This document shows, piece by piece, positions 7,749 to 16,929 of a DNA stretch of 64,000 nt. The notes under the pieces were generated by a model. It was not told the DNA's origin, ran no database searches, and saw only the letters and a list, made by a program, of their open reading frames with translations. Position 1 is the first letter of the stretch. Each line of letters opens with the position of its first letter. A program made the position numbers and the translations under genes. Origin of the DNA: Thermotoga maritima MSB8 (GTDB taxonomy: Bacteria > Thermotogota > Thermotogae > Thermotogales > Thermotogaceae); assembly GCF_000008545.1 (NCBI RefSeq), contig NC_000853.1:200465-264464 (forward strand), read 5' to 3'.

Positions 7749-8549
7749 TCTTTTTTCAAGGATCTCCCACACTATTCCGTATCTGTAACCCCTGGTGCTC
7801 ACCGTCATCCTCGGCGAATATTTTCTCAAAAGAGCAATGGTCACGATTCCTCCTGCGAGTATTGTCTTCTCTCGTCCTTCAGGAAGCACTTTCAAGTTCT
7901 TCACGTCTTCAAAGCTCATCCTTTTGATCTTGTCCACGAGTTTTTCAACCTCTTCTAATTTTAAGACGCTTCCGTGAAGAATTTCTAGATCCCATTTCCC
8001 CTTCATCAATGCAGCGAGCGCGACAAAACTTCCCCCAACTCCAAAAAGCTCGTCCTTTTTTACCTCGGGAAGTCTCTTCATCACGTACTCAACTATTCCG
8101 TCCACCGGCTCGATGTAGGGAAGTGTTAGGGAAAAAGTGCGATTCAGAACGTGTGTTCCAAGTTCTAAACTCACGTATCCATCTTTCCAGGCGAGTTCGA
8201 GGCTACCTCCACCGAGGTCGGCCACCAGGATATCCTTTTTCCCGAAATCTTTCGCTACAGAAATATAAGAATAGTACGCTTCCTTTTCCTCCGGTAAAAT
8301 CTCTCCCCTGCCCCCTGTTATCTGTTGGAAAATGTCGGGATGCTTCCTAAAAAATGCCGTTCCAAATATGTGAAGTTCCGCCCCCATTTTTTCAGCTTTT
8401 TCCACACATTCTTTGAACACCTCTTTCGCCTTCTCGAGGTTTCCGGAGGCTATTCCGACTTCGTGGACCTCTTCAAGAATGGTCTCTCCTTTCTCCGAAA
8501 CGACAAGGAGAATGAAGGAGTTGGTTCCCATATCCAGCACTGCGATCAT
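7683..8549 (-). CDS. Ppx/GppA family phosphatase (exopolyphosphatase-like)
   Basis: 288 residues from ATG 8549 (AGGAGGTGGGG upstream). The ASKHA-fold phosphatase pattern is clear: VLDMGTNSF at the N-terminus (phosphate 1 loop) and [13 protein letters not shown] (phosphate 2 loop) near residue 115. This family hydrolyses polyphosphate or pppGpp; only the catalytic domain is present, with no C-terminal HD-like extension. The frame has no stop before the convergent tRNA-Arg gene. The last 22 codons are antisense to that tRNA and to its CCA end, so the C-terminal tail resembles no family sequence. Confidence 0.8.
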   Translation of the reverse strand: MIAVLDMGTNSFILLVVSEKGETILEEVHEVGIASGNLEKAKEVFKECVEKAEKMGAELHIFGTAFFRKHPDIFQQITGGRGEILPEEKEAYYSYISVAKDFGKKDILVADLGGGSLELAWKDGYVSLELGTHVLNRTFSLTLPYIEPVDGIVEYVMKRLPEVKKDELFGVGGSFVALAALMKGKWDLEILHGSVLKLEEVEKLVDKIKRMSFEDVKNLKVLPEGREKTILAGGIVTIALLRKYSPRMTVSTRGYRYGIVWEILEKRWRARGDSNPQPPDPQSGALSN

Positions 8550-8564
8550 TTCCCCACCTCCTGG

Positions 8565-8573
8565 TGTTAGAAT
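8565..8573 (+). promoter_or_regulatory. Possible extended -10 promoter of the adenosine-specific kinase gene
   Basis: TG-T-TAGAAT at 8565-8573, twenty bases before the GTG start and overlapping the divergent ppx leader. No good -35 is seen. Confidence 0.35.
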
Positions 8574-8592
8574 ATTCCTGGGAGGTGAAAGC

Positions 8593-9084
8593 GTGAGTGT
8601 ACAGCTCGAGGTCGTGGACGTGTCCATTCCAGAAAATGCCAATATTATTCTGGGACATTCTCATTTTATCAAGACGGTTGAGGATCTGTACGAGGTGATG
8701 GTGACAACGAATCCAAACCTCAAGTTCGGTATAGCCTTCAACGAAGCGAGTGGGCCATGTCTCATCAGGTACGAAGGAAACGACGAAGAGTTAGTGAATC
8801 AGGCGATCGAGACGGCAAAAAAGATAGGTGCCGGCCACACCTTTGTGATCTACATAAGGGGTGGTTACCCCATCAACATCCTGAACCAGATCAAAAACGT
8901 TCAGGAGGTATGCAGGATATACACGGCAACAGCGAATCCTTTACAGGTGATCGTTGGTATCACTTCTCAGGGAAGAGCGGTCCTCGGAGTGGTTGACGGG
9001 TACTCACCCAAGGGTGTGGAAGGTGAGGAAGACAAAAGGAAAAGACACGCGTTTCTTAGAGAGATCACAAAGTACAAAAAATGA
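8593..9084 (+). CDS. Adenosine-specific kinase family protein (PF04008)
   Basis: 163 residues that I assign to the archaeal/bacterial adenosine-specific kinase family: [20 protein letters not shown] at the start, the [20 protein letters not shown] core and [20 protein letters not shown] at the end. The biochemical role of the family is poorly established; adenosine phosphorylation is inferred from structures of relatives. The frame is open far upstream, but GGGAGGTGA places the start at GTG 8593. A terminator hairpin begins right at its stop codon. Confidence 0.8.
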   Translation: MSVQLEVVDVSIPENANIILGHSHFIKTVEDLYEVMVTTNPNLKFGIAFNEASGPCLIRYEGNDEELVNQAIETAKKIGAGHTFVIYIRGGYPINILNQIKNVQEVCRIYTATANPLQVIVGITSQGRAVLGVVDGYSPKGVEGEEDKRKRHAFLREITKYKK

Positions 9085-9115
9085 TCCCCCGCTTATGCGG
9101 GGGTTTTGTTTTTCC
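9085..9115. terminator. Bidirectional terminator that also encodes the end of ttuA
   Basis: Stem CCCCCGC (9086-9092) / GCGGGGG (9097-9103), loop TTAT, then TTTTGTTTTTCC. The opposing ttuA frame ends inside the loop (its TAA is at 9093-9095), so this hairpin specifies the last codons of TtuA. Confidence 0.85.
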
Positions 9116-10007
9116 TTTTCTCTACCTGCTTTCTGAGTCTGCAGAAGGAACACACCTCTGCCGTCGTTGGATAACCACATTCTTTGCATTCCCTGAGTCC
9201 TTCCACTTCGAATTTTGGCTCTTTTTTTCTTTTCAAAAATCCAAGATAAAAATTCAGAGTGATTCCGGGTTGTTCTTCTTCGAGTTCCCGCAGGATCTTT
9301 TTGTATACGAGTGAAGTTGCTCCCACGGAGAATGGACAGGCCATCTCGAGGTGTGGTATCTCGTTCAGAGTTGCGTACAGTTTTATGTCTTCTTCGTAGT
9401 TCAAAACGAGTGGTTTGGCCTTTGGAACGAGTTTTTCATGGGTTTTTGGAAGGAGCGGCCACTGTCTCTCCAGATATCCTTCCTGCCAGTGAAGGATGTT
9501 TCCCAGCAAAACGGACGCCTCATCGTTCAGGTTGTGCCCCGTGACCACCACATCGTAACCGTTTTCGTAGGCAAATTTGTTCATGAGATACCTTCTCACG
9601 ACCCCACAAATAGAACAAACAGGTCTCCTCAACATAATGGAGATTTCCTGAGTGGAAAGGCCTCCGAAGTATTCCGTTGCATCGACTATGTGAAGTTTAG
9701 TGTTGAGAAGCTCTGCGTTTTTTTCAACGATTTCCTGAGCTTTCTGAACCATTCCGCTTTTTCCGGCTCTGATGAATAGTGCGTCCACCTCGTAGCCAAG
9801 TTTTTTCAACATGTGCCACAGGGAAACACTGTCCTTTCCACCGGAAACAGCTATCAATATTTTCGAATTTCTGCCGAACATTTTGAACTTTTTTATCGCT
9901 TTCTCCACCCTTTGTTCTATGAATTCGTTGAAGTGTTCTTTGCAGAGCTTTATGTTGTAGTGTCTCAACTTAACCGAGGCGGGTTTTCCACACTTGGTAC
10001 ACTTCAT
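9093..10007 (-). CDS. ttuA: tRNA-5-methyluridine(54) 2-sulfurtransferase TtuA
   Basis: 304 residues. An N-terminal zinc motif CTKCGK with C22 and H25, a PP-loop SGGKDS (about 55-60), the cluster-binding cysteines C131, C134 (CSIC) and C224 (MACPF), and a C-terminal zinc motif CKECG...CSFC. This is the TtuA layout: it thiolates m5U54 in the T-loop of tRNA, a heat-stability modification of thermophiles, using a [4Fe-4S] cluster. The sulfur carrier TtuB is not in this window. Start ATG 10007 has a good AAGGAGGG upstream. Confidence 0.92.
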   Translation of the reverse strand: MKCTKCGKPASVKLRHYNIKLCKEHFNEFIEQRVEKAIKKFKMFGRNSKILIAVSGGKDSVSLWHMLKKLGYEVDALFIRAGKSGMVQKAQEIVEKNAELLNTKLHIVDATEYFGGLSTQEISIMLRRPVCSICGVVRRYLMNKFAYENGYDVVVTGHNLNDEASVLLGNILHWQEGYLERQWPLLPKTHEKLVPKAKPLVLNYEEDIKLYATLNEIPHLEMACPFSVGATSLVYKKILRELEEEQPGITLNFYLGFLKRKKEPKFEVEGLRECKECGYPTTAEVCSFCRLRKQVEKRKNKTPA

Positions 10008-10056
10008 TTTTTTCCCTCCTTTCGAGAAAAGTGTCGTTTAAATTCGGTTCGATTAA

Positions 10057-10065
10057 ATTGTATCA
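10057..10065 (-). promoter_or_regulatory. Extended -10 promoter of ttuA
   Basis: Reverse strand TG-A-TACAAT, about 50 bases upstream of the ttuA ATG. No consensus -35 is seen. Confidence 0.5.
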
Positions 10066-10186
10066 TGGATATTTCACCGGTTGTAGATCCGTACGAAAAA
10101 TCGAATTCGGTGAATCTAATTGTTACCTTTTGCTTTACTTCTGAGAGAACTTTGAACATTTCTGAAAGATGTTATGTCCATAAGGG

Positions 10187-10195
10187 TGATATAAT
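10187..10195 (+). promoter_or_regulatory. Extended -10 promoter of the clpC-radA-disA unit
   Basis: TG-A-TATAAT at 10187-10195, 27 bases upstream of the clpC ATG; the -35 region is weak. I find no CtsR-type direct repeat (GGTCAAA) and no CIRCE element. An inverted repeat TTCACCG (10073-10079) / CGGTGAA (10108-10114) lies further upstream. Confidence 0.6.
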
Positions 10196-10222
10196 GAAAT
10201 TGGAAGACCCGGAGGTGATACT

Positions 10223-12685
10223 ATGTTTGATAAGTTCTCGGAGAAGACAGCTCAGATATTTGTAACAGCCCAGGAGGAGGCAAAAGAACTCGGGCATTCG
10301 TACGTCGGAACGGAGCACCTTCTGCTTGCAATTCTAAAAGTAGATAGAAGCCCGGCCGTCGAACTCCTGGAAGAAATGGGAGCCTCGTACTCCAAGGTGA
10401 GATCCGAGATCATCTCCATGGTTGGCATGGGGATGAGAGGCTTTGTCCCTTCTCCTCAGATGACTCCAAGAGCCAAAAGAGTGACTGAACTCGCATACGA
10501 AGAGGCGAAGATTCTTGGAAGTGACAAGATAAACCCGGAGCATCTTCTCCTTGGTATTCTGAGAGAGGGAGAAGGGATTGCAATACACATTCTGAGGAAA
10601 CTCGGAGTAGATATCGCTACTCTGAGAAGAGAGATCATAGATATCTACTCCTACTCCTCGAACAAAAATCTGGAGTATGAGGAAGAGGAGGATTACACTT
10701 ACAGAAGCGTGAAGCAACTTGAAGGCTTCGGTGTGAATCTCACAGAACTTGCAGCTAAGAAAGAACTCGACCCAGTTATTGGAAGAGAAGAAGAAATAGA
10801 GAGAGTGATGCAGGTCCTCGTCAGAAGGAAGAAAAACAATCCTGTTCTCATAGGAGATCCTGGAGTTGGAAAGACAGCGATAGTCGAAGGTCTGGCTCAG
10901 AGGATAGTCGCTGGAGATGTGCCCGAGATCTTGAAAAACAAGGTGATCTTCTCTCTTGACGTGGCAGCGCTGGTTGCGGGAACCAAATACAGAGGTGAAT
11001 TCGAAAAGAGGATGAAGAAGCTCCTTCAGATCGTGACCAAGGATAAGAACATTATCCTCTTCATAGACGAGATACACACCATAGTTGGTGCTGGATCGGC
11101 TGAGGGAGCAATCGATGCTGCGAACATTTTGAAGCCTGCTCTCGCACGTGGAGAGATAAGCTGTATAGGTGCCACCACACCGGACGAATACAGAAGGTAC
11201 ATTGAAAAGGATGCGGCTCTGGAGAGAAGGTTTCAGAAGATATATGTGAAAGAACCAACTGAGGAAGAAACGCTCGAAATATTGAAAGGTTTGAAGAGAA
11301 AATACGAAGCGCATCATAAAGTGATTTATACCGACAAGGCTCTGGAGGCGGCCGTTTACCTTTCCAAGAGATACATAACCGATCACTATCTACCTGACAA
11401 GGCGATCGATGTGATAGACGAGGCAGGTGCCAGAGCGAGATTGAAGGTGTTCGTGCTTCCTCCAGAACTGAAGGATATGAAGCTAGAACTGGAAAGAATA
11501 AGAAGCGATAAGGAGCTCGCTGTTCTGAACCAGGATTACGAAAAGGCTGCACAACTGAAAGAAGAAGAGATGGAGCTGGAGGCGGAATACAGAAAAAGGT
11601 ACGCAGAGTGGAGAAGACGCGCAGAAACAGCTGTGGTAAAGGTGGATGTAGACGACGTGGCTGAAGTGGTGTCTTCCTGGACGGGTGTTCCTCTCAGAAA
11701 GATCGAGGAAACAGAAGTCGAAAAGCTTCTCAATCTCGAAGAGGCTCTCCACCAGAGAATCGTTGCTCAGGACGAAGCCATAAAAGCTGTAGCCAGGGCC
11801 ATAAGAAGAGCAAGAAGCGGTTTGAAGGATCCAAGAAGGCCGATAGGTGTGTTCCTGTTCCTCGGTCCAACGGGTGTTGGAAAGACAGAGCTTGCAAAGG
11901 CGCTCGCAGAGTACCTGTTCGGGGATGAAAGGGCCCTCATCAGGTTCGACATGAGCGAATACATGGAGAGGTTCTCCGTTTCGAGGCTCATAGGAGCACC
12001 TCCAGGATATGTGGGTTACGAAGAGGGAGGTACTCTCACGGAAAAAGTGAGAAGAAGACCGTTCTCGGTGATCCTGTTCGACGAAATAGAGAAAGCACAT
12101 CCGGACGTGTTCAACATACTGCTCCAGATAATGGACGATGGAAGACTCACGGATTCCCAGGGACGTGAAGTTGATTTCAGGAACACGATCATCATCATGA
12201 CCAGCAACATCGGAAGCTCTTACATCAACAAATCCAAGAGAACTCTTGGGTTTGTGGGTGACAACAACGAAGAGAAGGAATTCGAGAAAATAAAGGATCT
12301 CGTTCTGGAAGAGGTGAAAAGAACGTTCAGACCTGAGTTCCTGAACAGGATCGATGAAACGATCATATTCCATCCGTTGAAGAAGGAACACATCGAACAG
12401 ATCATCGACATACTCTTGAGAGACCTCAGAAAGAGACTCTCGGAGAAGAACATGAAGCTTGTACTGACAAAGAGTGCAAAAGAGTTCCTGGTCGAAAAAG
12501 GATTCGATCCGGTGTACGGAGCAAGACCTCTGAAGAGGGCCATACAAAGATACGTGGAAGATCCTCTCTCTGAGGAGATCCTGAGAGGCAAGTTCAACGA
12601 AGGAGATACGATCGTCTGTAGGGCTCGCAAAGATGCTCTTCGATTCACCAGAAAGGGTGAAAAGAAGGAGAAGGTGGTCCAGTGA
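10223..12685 (+). CDS. clpC: ATP-dependent Clp protease ATP-binding subunit ClpC
   Basis: 820 residues with the full ClpC layout: double Clp N-domain (about 1-145), AAA1 with Walker A GDPGVGKT (211-218), a UVR-type coiled segment ([12 protein letters not shown], about 435-446), AAA2 with Walker [10 protein letters not shown] (about 549-557), and a C-terminal D2-small domain. It unfolds proteins for ClpP, which is not in the window. Unlike Firmicutes, no ctsR, mcsA or mcsB lies beside it. GGAGGTG is five bases before the ATG. It overlaps radA by four bases (GTGA). Confidence 0.96.
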   Translation: MFDKFSEKTAQIFVTAQEEAKELGHSYVGTEHLLLAILKVDRSPAVELLEEMGASYSKVRSEIISMVGMGMRGFVPSPQMTPRAKRVTELAYEEAKILGSDKINPEHLLLGILREGEGIAIHILRKLGVDIATLRREIIDIYSYSSNKNLEYEEEEDYTYRSVKQLEGFGVNLTELAAKKELDPVIGREEEIERVMQVLVRRKKNNPVLIGDPGVGKTAIVEGLAQRIVAGDVPEILKNKVIFSLDVAALVAGTKYRGEFEKRMKKLLQIVTKDKNIILFIDEIHTIVGAGSAEGAIDAANILKPALARGEISCIGATTPDEYRRYIEKDAALERRFQKIYVKEPTEEETLEILKGLKRKYEAHHKVIYTDKALEAAVYLSKRYITDHYLPDKAIDVIDEAGARARLKVFVLPPELKDMKLELERIRSDKELAVLNQDYEKAAQLKEEEMELEAEYRKRYAEWRRRAETAVVKVDVDDVAEVVSSWTGVPLRKIEETEVEKLLNLEEALHQRIVAQDEAIKAVARAIRRARSGLKDPRRPIGVFLFLGPTGVGKTELAKALAEYLFGDERALIRFDMSEYMERFSVSRLIGAPPGYVGYEEGGTLTEKVRRRPFSVILFDEIEKAHPDVFNILLQIMDDGRLTDSQGREVDFRNTIIIMTSNIGSSYINKSKRTLGFVGDNNEEKEFEKIKDLVLEEVKRTFRPEFLNRIDETIIFHPLKKEHIEQIIDILLRDLRKRLSEKNMKLVLTKSAKEFLVEKGFDPVYGARPLKRAIQRYVEDPLSEEILRGKFNEGDTIVCRARKDALRFTRKGEKKEKVVQ

Positions 12686-14004
12686 AGAAGTTCGTCTGTT
12701 CCAACTGCGGCTACGTTTCTCCAAAATGGTTCGGAAGGTGCCCTCAGTGCGGTGAATACGATACAGCAGAAGAGGTTCAAAGAAGAAAAAACAGGGAGGG
12801 GAGCCCCTCCCTGTTTTTAAATTTAGAAGACGCTGGAGAAATTTCCCTTGAAAGGCTATCCACTGGCTTTTCAGAACTGGACAGGGCTTTCAGGGGAGGA
12901 ATTGTCCCCGGACAGGTGATCCTGCTCTCCGGTGAACCCGGGATAGGAAAGAGCACGATAGCGCTTCAAATCGCTGAAAGGTTCGCTGAAAGAGGACTGG
13001 TTGTTTACGTTTCCGGTGAAGAATCCCCTCAGCAGTTGAAATTGAGGGCGGACAGGCTTCTGTTGAAGAGGAAAAAGGACATCCTTTTGACCTTGGAGAA
13101 CGACATCGATGAAATAATATCTTCTCTACAAAACAAAAGAGTGAGTTTTATGGTGGTTGACTCTATTCAAACGGTTTTTTCTTCGGATCTTGGAAGCAGT
13201 CCTGGAAGCATCTCTCAGGTAAAAAACGTGACGATGAAAACGATCGACTTCGCGAAGAGAAGAGGTGTGCCAGTTCTCCTGGTGGGACATGTGACGAAAG
13301 AAGGGGAAATAGCAGGACCGAAACTGGTGGAACACATGGTGGACACCGTGGCGTATTTTGAAGGGGACAGACGTACAGGATTGAGACTCTTGAAGATTAC
13401 AAAGAACAGATTCGGACCTTCCGACGAAGTGGCGGTCTTTGAGCTCAAAGAAAACGGTTTCGTCCAGGTGGAGAATCCTTCCTTTACTGAAGGAGATGCG
13501 GATCTTCCAGGAAATGTCCTCACGTGTGTTTTTGAAGGCACGAAGCCCTTTGTTGTGCAGATACAGGCACTCGTCTCCAAGAACAGAACGTTCTCTCCCA
13601 AGAGGGTGTGTAAAGGCGTAGATGTGAACAGAGTGATGCTTTTGATTGCCGTGATCAGTAAATATCTGAAGCTTCCCATAGAAACACACGATGTTTATGT
13701 CAACGTTGTAGGGGGACTCAGAGTAACGGATCCCGCAGCGGATCTTGCGATAGCGCTTTCCATTGTGTCTTCCTATCTGGAAGTTTCCCTGCACAACACG
13801 GCGGCCGTTGGCGAAATTGGTTTGGATGGAAGGGTGAGGAAGGTTTACAATATTAATAGAAGATTGAACTCTTTGAAGAGTTCTGGAAGGATAATAGTTC
13901 CTCCGATCGAAGAAGAGCAAAAAGGAGTTTTTGAGGTGCGTGACCTCAAAGAGGCCGTCTCTATAATTGGGGGTGAAATCCTTGGTACCCCAGGAGCTGA
14001 TTGA
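12682..14004 (+). CDS. radA: DNA repair protein RadA/Sms
   Basis: 440 residues: zinc finger C6-C9-C20-C23, RecA-like domain with Walker A GEPGIGKST (about 86-94), the RadA-specific KNRFG motif (about 245), and a Lon-protease-like C-terminal domain. It acts as a helicase-like factor in branch migration and processing of recombination intermediates. It starts at GTG inside the clpC stop. Residues about 36-46, in the linker after the zinc finger, are encoded by a perfect terminator-like hairpin. The end overlaps disA by 38 bases. Confidence 0.95.
   Translation: MKKFVCSNCGYVSPKWFGRCPQCGEYDTAEEVQRRKNREGSPSLFLNLEDAGEISLERLSTGFSELDRAFRGGIVPGQVILLSGEPGIGKSTIALQIAERFAERGLVVYVSGEESPQQLKLRADRLLLKRKKDILLTLENDIDEIISSLQNKRVSFMVVDSIQTVFSSDLGSSPGSISQVKNVTMKTIDFAKRRGVPVLLVGHVTKEGEIAGPKLVEHMVDTVAYFEGDRRTGLRLLKITKNRFGPSDEVAVFELKENGFVQVENPSFTEGDADLPGNVLTCVFEGTKPFVVQIQALVSKNRTFSPKRVCKGVDVNRVMLLIAVISKYLKLPIETHDVYVNVVGGLRVTDPAADLAIALSIVSSYLEVSLHNTAAVGEIGLDGRVRKVYNINRRLNSLKSSGRIIVPPIEEEQKGVFEVRDLKEAVSIIGGEILGTPGAD
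12787..12818 (+). terminator. Intrinsic-terminator-like hairpin inside the radA reading frame
   Basis: A 14-bp perfect stem, AAAAACAGGGAGGG (12787-12800) with CCCTCCCTGTTTTT (12805-12818), tetraloop GAGC, and five U at the 3' side of the stem. It lies in frame in radA, between the zinc finger and ATPase domains. The core matches the terminator after the hydrogenase gene at 16886-16916. It could cap transcription of radA-disA, but function is untested. Confidence 0.6.
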
Positions 14005-15040
14005 AAAGATAAAACTCATATCACCGGGAACGGAGTTGAGAAAAGCACTGGATGACATAATCAATGCCAACTTTGGTGCGCTTATTTTTCTTGTTGATGA
14101 TCCAAAAAAATACGAAGATGTTATCCAAGGGGGATTCTGGCTGGACACCGATTTCTCGGCGGAGAAACTGTACGAGCTTTCAAAAATGGATGGTGCGATA
14201 GTTCTTTCTGAGGATATCACAAAGATATACTACGCGAATGTTCATCTTGTGCCGGATCCTACGATACCAACGGGAGAAACCGGTACAAGACACAGAACGG
14301 CAGAAAGGCTGGCGAAACAAACGGGAAAAGTCGTGATAGCAGTTTCAAGAAGGAGGAATATCATCTCACTCTACTATAAAAATTACAAGTACGTTGTGAA
14401 CCAGGTGGATTTTCTCATATCGAAAGTGACGCAGGCGATCAGCACTCTGGAAAAATACAAGGACAATTTCAACAAACTTCTTTCGGAACTTGAAGTTCTG
14501 GAACTGGAGAACAGAGTCACTCTCGCTGACGTGGTGAGGACACTGGCAAAAGGGTTCGAGCTTTTGAGGATAGTAGAGGAGATAAGACCCTACATAGTAG
14601 AGCTCGGTGAGGAAGGAAGACTCGCAAGGATGCAGCTCAGGGAGTTGACGGAAGACGTGGACGACCTTCTGGTTCTTCTCATAATGGATTACTCTTCCGA
14701 AGAGGTGGAAGAAGAAACGGCTCAAAATATCTTGCAGGATTTCATCACAAGGAGAGAACCGTCTCCCATTTCGATTTCCAGAGTTTTGGGATACGATGTG
14801 CAGCAAGCCGCACAGTTGGACGATGTACTTGTTTCCGCAAGAGGCTACAGACTCCTTAAAACAGTGGCGAGGATTCCGCTCAGCATAGGATACAACGTGG
14901 TCAGAATGTTCAAAACACTCGATCAGATCAGCAAAGCTTCTGTTGAGGACTTGAAGAAAGTCGAGGGAATAGGAGAAAAAAGAGCGCGGGCCATTTCAGA
15001 AAGTATCAGTTCCTTGAAGCATAGAAAAACTTCCGAGTAG
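13967..15040 (+). CDS. disA: Diadenylate cyclase DisA
   Basis: 357 residues; makes cyclic di-AMP from two ATP and scans DNA for branched structures. Visible: DAC domain with the catalytic DGA (75-77) and RHR (108-110) motifs, a helical spine (about 150-290), and a C-terminal helix-hairpin-helix VEGIGEKRARAI that binds branched DNA. I recognise this as the T. maritima DisA used for structural work. Start TTG 13967 follows that protein's known N-terminus MGVKSL; a GTG two codons on is an alternative. It overlaps radA, whose product is known to modulate DisA in Bacillus. Confidence 0.96.
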   Translation: MGVKSLVPQELIEKIKLISPGTELRKALDDIINANFGALIFLVDDPKKYEDVIQGGFWLDTDFSAEKLYELSKMDGAIVLSEDITKIYYANVHLVPDPTIPTGETGTRHRTAERLAKQTGKVVIAVSRRRNIISLYYKNYKYVVNQVDFLISKVTQAISTLEKYKDNFNKLLSELEVLELENRVTLADVVRTLAKGFELLRIVEEIRPYIVELGEEGRLARMQLRELTEDVDDLLVLLIMDYSSEEVEEETAQNILQDFITRREPSPISISRVLGYDVQQAAQLDDVLVSARGYRLLKTVARIPLSIGYNVVRMFKTLDQISKASVEDLKKVEGIGEKRARAISESISSLKHRKTSE

Positions 15041-15043
15041 TTG

Positions 15044-15052
15044 TGGTAATAT
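15044..15052 (+). promoter_or_regulatory. Extended -10 promoter of the hydrogenase gene
   Basis: TG-G-TAATAT directly after the disA stop. No consensus -35. It gives a leader of about 80 bases before the chosen TTG start. Confidence 0.45.
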
Positions 15053-15136
15053 ATCCCAATGAGGAGGTTTTTTAAAAATAATTTGAGAAATTTATCACAA
15101 AATGGTGAAACCAATTCTGTGAGGAGGTGCTTTGCC

Positions 15137-16885
15137 TTGGCGGACGTGACGGTTGTTATAAATGGTAGAACGCTCACGGTACCTGACAACTTGACGGTCA
15201 TTGAAGCCTGTGAAAAGGCGGGAATAGAAATTCCTGCTTTGTGTCACCATCCAAGACTCGGGGAATCAATAGGTGCGTGTAGAGTCTGTGTCGTTGAGGT
15301 GGAAGGAGCGAGGAATCTTCAACCTGCGTGTGTGACAAAAGTGAGAGATGGTATGGTGATAAAGACCTCCTCTGACAGGGTAAAAACAGCCAGGAAGTTC
15401 AACCTCGCGCTTCTTCTCTCTGAACATCCCAACGATTGTATGACGTGTGAAGCGAATGGAAGGTGTGAGTTCCAGGATCTGATCTACAAGTACGATGTGG
15501 AACCCATTTTCGGATACGGTACTAAAGAAGGGTTGGTCGACAGGAGCAGCCCTGCTATAGTCAGAGATCTTTCCAAATGTATCAAATGCCAGCGCTGTGT
15601 TAGAGCATGTTCCGAACTTCAGGGAATGCACATCTACTCTATGGTGGAGAGGGGCCACAGAACTTATCCCGGCACTCCTTTCGACATGCCTGTTTATGAA
15701 ACAGATTGTATAGGTTGTGGTCAGTGTGCTGCGTTCTGTCCAACGGGTGCTATAGTCGAAAATTCGGCGGTAAAGGTTGTTCTGGAGGAACTGGAGAAGA
15801 AGGAAAAGATCCTCGTTGTTCAAACTGCACCTTCAGTGAGAGTGGCGATTGGCGAAGAATTTGGATACGCTCCCGGTACCATTTCTACTGGCCAGATGGT
15901 TGCTGCCCTCAGAAGACTCGGTTTCGATTACGTCTTCGACACGAACTTTGGGGCAGACCTCACCATAATGGAAGAAGGAAGTGAATTTCTCGAAAGACTC
16001 GAAAAAGGCGACCTTGAAGACCTCCCCATGTTCACTTCTTGTTGTCCTGGTTGGGTGAACCTTGTGGAAAAGGTCTATCCCGAACTCAGAACGAGGCTTT
16101 CCTCTGCCAAGTCTCCACAGGGAATGCTCTCCGCTATGGTGAAGACCTACTTCGCGGAGAAACTCGGAGTGAAACCGGAAGACATTTTCCACGTGTCCAT
16201 CATGCCCTGTACCGCGAAGAAGGACGAGGCTCTGAGAAAACAGCTCATGGTGAACGGTGTTCCAGCGGTGGATGTTGTTCTCACCACAAGGGAACTTGGG
16301 AAGCTCATAAGGATGAAGAAGATACCGTTTGCAAACCTTCCAGAGGAAGAATACGACGCACCGCTTGGAATCTCTACGGGAGCGGCGGCACTCTTTGGCG
16401 TTACAGGCGGTGTGATGGAGGCTGCTTTGAGAACTGCGTACGAACTCAAAACGGGAAAGGCACTACCGAAGATCGTTTTTGAAGAGGTGAGAGGACTCAA
16501 AGGTGTCAGGGAAGCCGAAATAGATCTGGATGGCAAAAAGATAAGGATCGCTGTGGTTCACGGTACAGCCAACGTGAGAAATCTGGTGGAGAAGATTCTG
16601 AGAAGAGAAGTGAAGTATCATTTCGTTGAAGTGATGGCGTGTCCCGGCGGATGTATCGGTGGAGGAGGCCAGCCCTACAGCAGGGATCCAGAGATCCTCA
16701 GAAAGAGGGCGGAAGCCATCTACACCATCGACGAGAGAATGACTCTGAGGAAGTCCCACGAGAACCCTGCCATAAAGAAGCTGTACGAAGAGTACCTCGA
16801 ACATCCGCTCAGTCACAAAGCTCACGAGCTGCTTCACACCTACTACGAAGACAGATCAAGGAAGAAAAGACTTGCGGTAAAATAA
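15137..16885 (+). CDS. [FeFe]-hydrogenase catalytic subunit (HydA-like, second paralogue)
   Basis: 582 residues from TTG 15137, chosen for the GAGGAGGTG seven bases upstream; an ATG at 15059 is in frame but would add 26 unmatched residues. N-terminal [2Fe-2S] (C36, C48, C51, C65), His-ligated [4Fe-4S] (H97, C101, C104, C110), two ferredoxin clusters (C148-C158 and C191-C201), then the H-cluster motifs TSCCPGW (C302, C303), MPCTAKK (C358) and ACPGGC (C502, C506). All catalytic residues are present. It lacks the extra C-terminal [2Fe-2S] domain of the trimeric HydA. No HydB/HydC partner is adjacent; candidates lie near 41-43 kb. A terminator follows, so it is monocistronic. Confidence 0.92.
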   Translation: MADVTVVINGRTLTVPDNLTVIEACEKAGIEIPALCHHPRLGESIGACRVCVVEVEGARNLQPACVTKVRDGMVIKTSSDRVKTARKFNLALLLSEHPNDCMTCEANGRCEFQDLIYKYDVEPIFGYGTKEGLVDRSSPAIVRDLSKCIKCQRCVRACSELQGMHIYSMVERGHRTYPGTPFDMPVYETDCIGCGQCAAFCPTGAIVENSAVKVVLEELEKKEKILVVQTAPSVRVAIGEEFGYAPGTISTGQMVAALRRLGFDYVFDTNFGADLTIMEEGSEFLERLEKGDLEDLPMFTSCCPGWVNLVEKVYPELRTRLSSAKSPQGMLSAMVKTYFAEKLGVKPEDIFHVSIMPCTAKKDEALRKQLMVNGVPAVDVVLTTRELGKLIRMKKIPFANLPEEEYDAPLGISTGAAALFGVTGGVMEAALRTAYELKTGKALPKIVFEEVRGLKGVREAEIDLDGKKIRIAVVHGTANVRNLVEKILRREVKYHFVEVMACPGGCIGGGGQPYSRDPEILRKRAEAIYTIDERMTLRKSHENPAIKKLYEEYLEHPLSHKAHELLHTYYEDRSRKKRLAVK

Positions 16886-16916
16886 ACAGGGAGGGGAAAC
16901 CCTCCCTTTCTTTTTC
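16886..16916 (+). terminator. Intrinsic terminator after the hydrogenase gene
   Basis: Stem AGGGAGGG (16888-16895) / CCCTCCCT (16900-16907) with loop GAAA, then TTCTTTTTC. It begins at the stop codon and ends two bases before the ribosome site of the next gene. Confidence 0.85.
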
Positions 16917-16929
16917 AGGAGGTGATTAG

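Noticed and set aside
10334-12724. Long leftward ORFs of 350 and 413 residues across clpC
   Set aside because: They lie wholly antisense to clpC, show no family motif or ribosome site, and have low-complexity Ser/Phe/Leu composition typical of reverse-frame shadows.
13126-14220. Leftward 364-residue ORF across radA and disA
   Set aside because: Antisense shadow of two well-supported genes; no recognisable domain.
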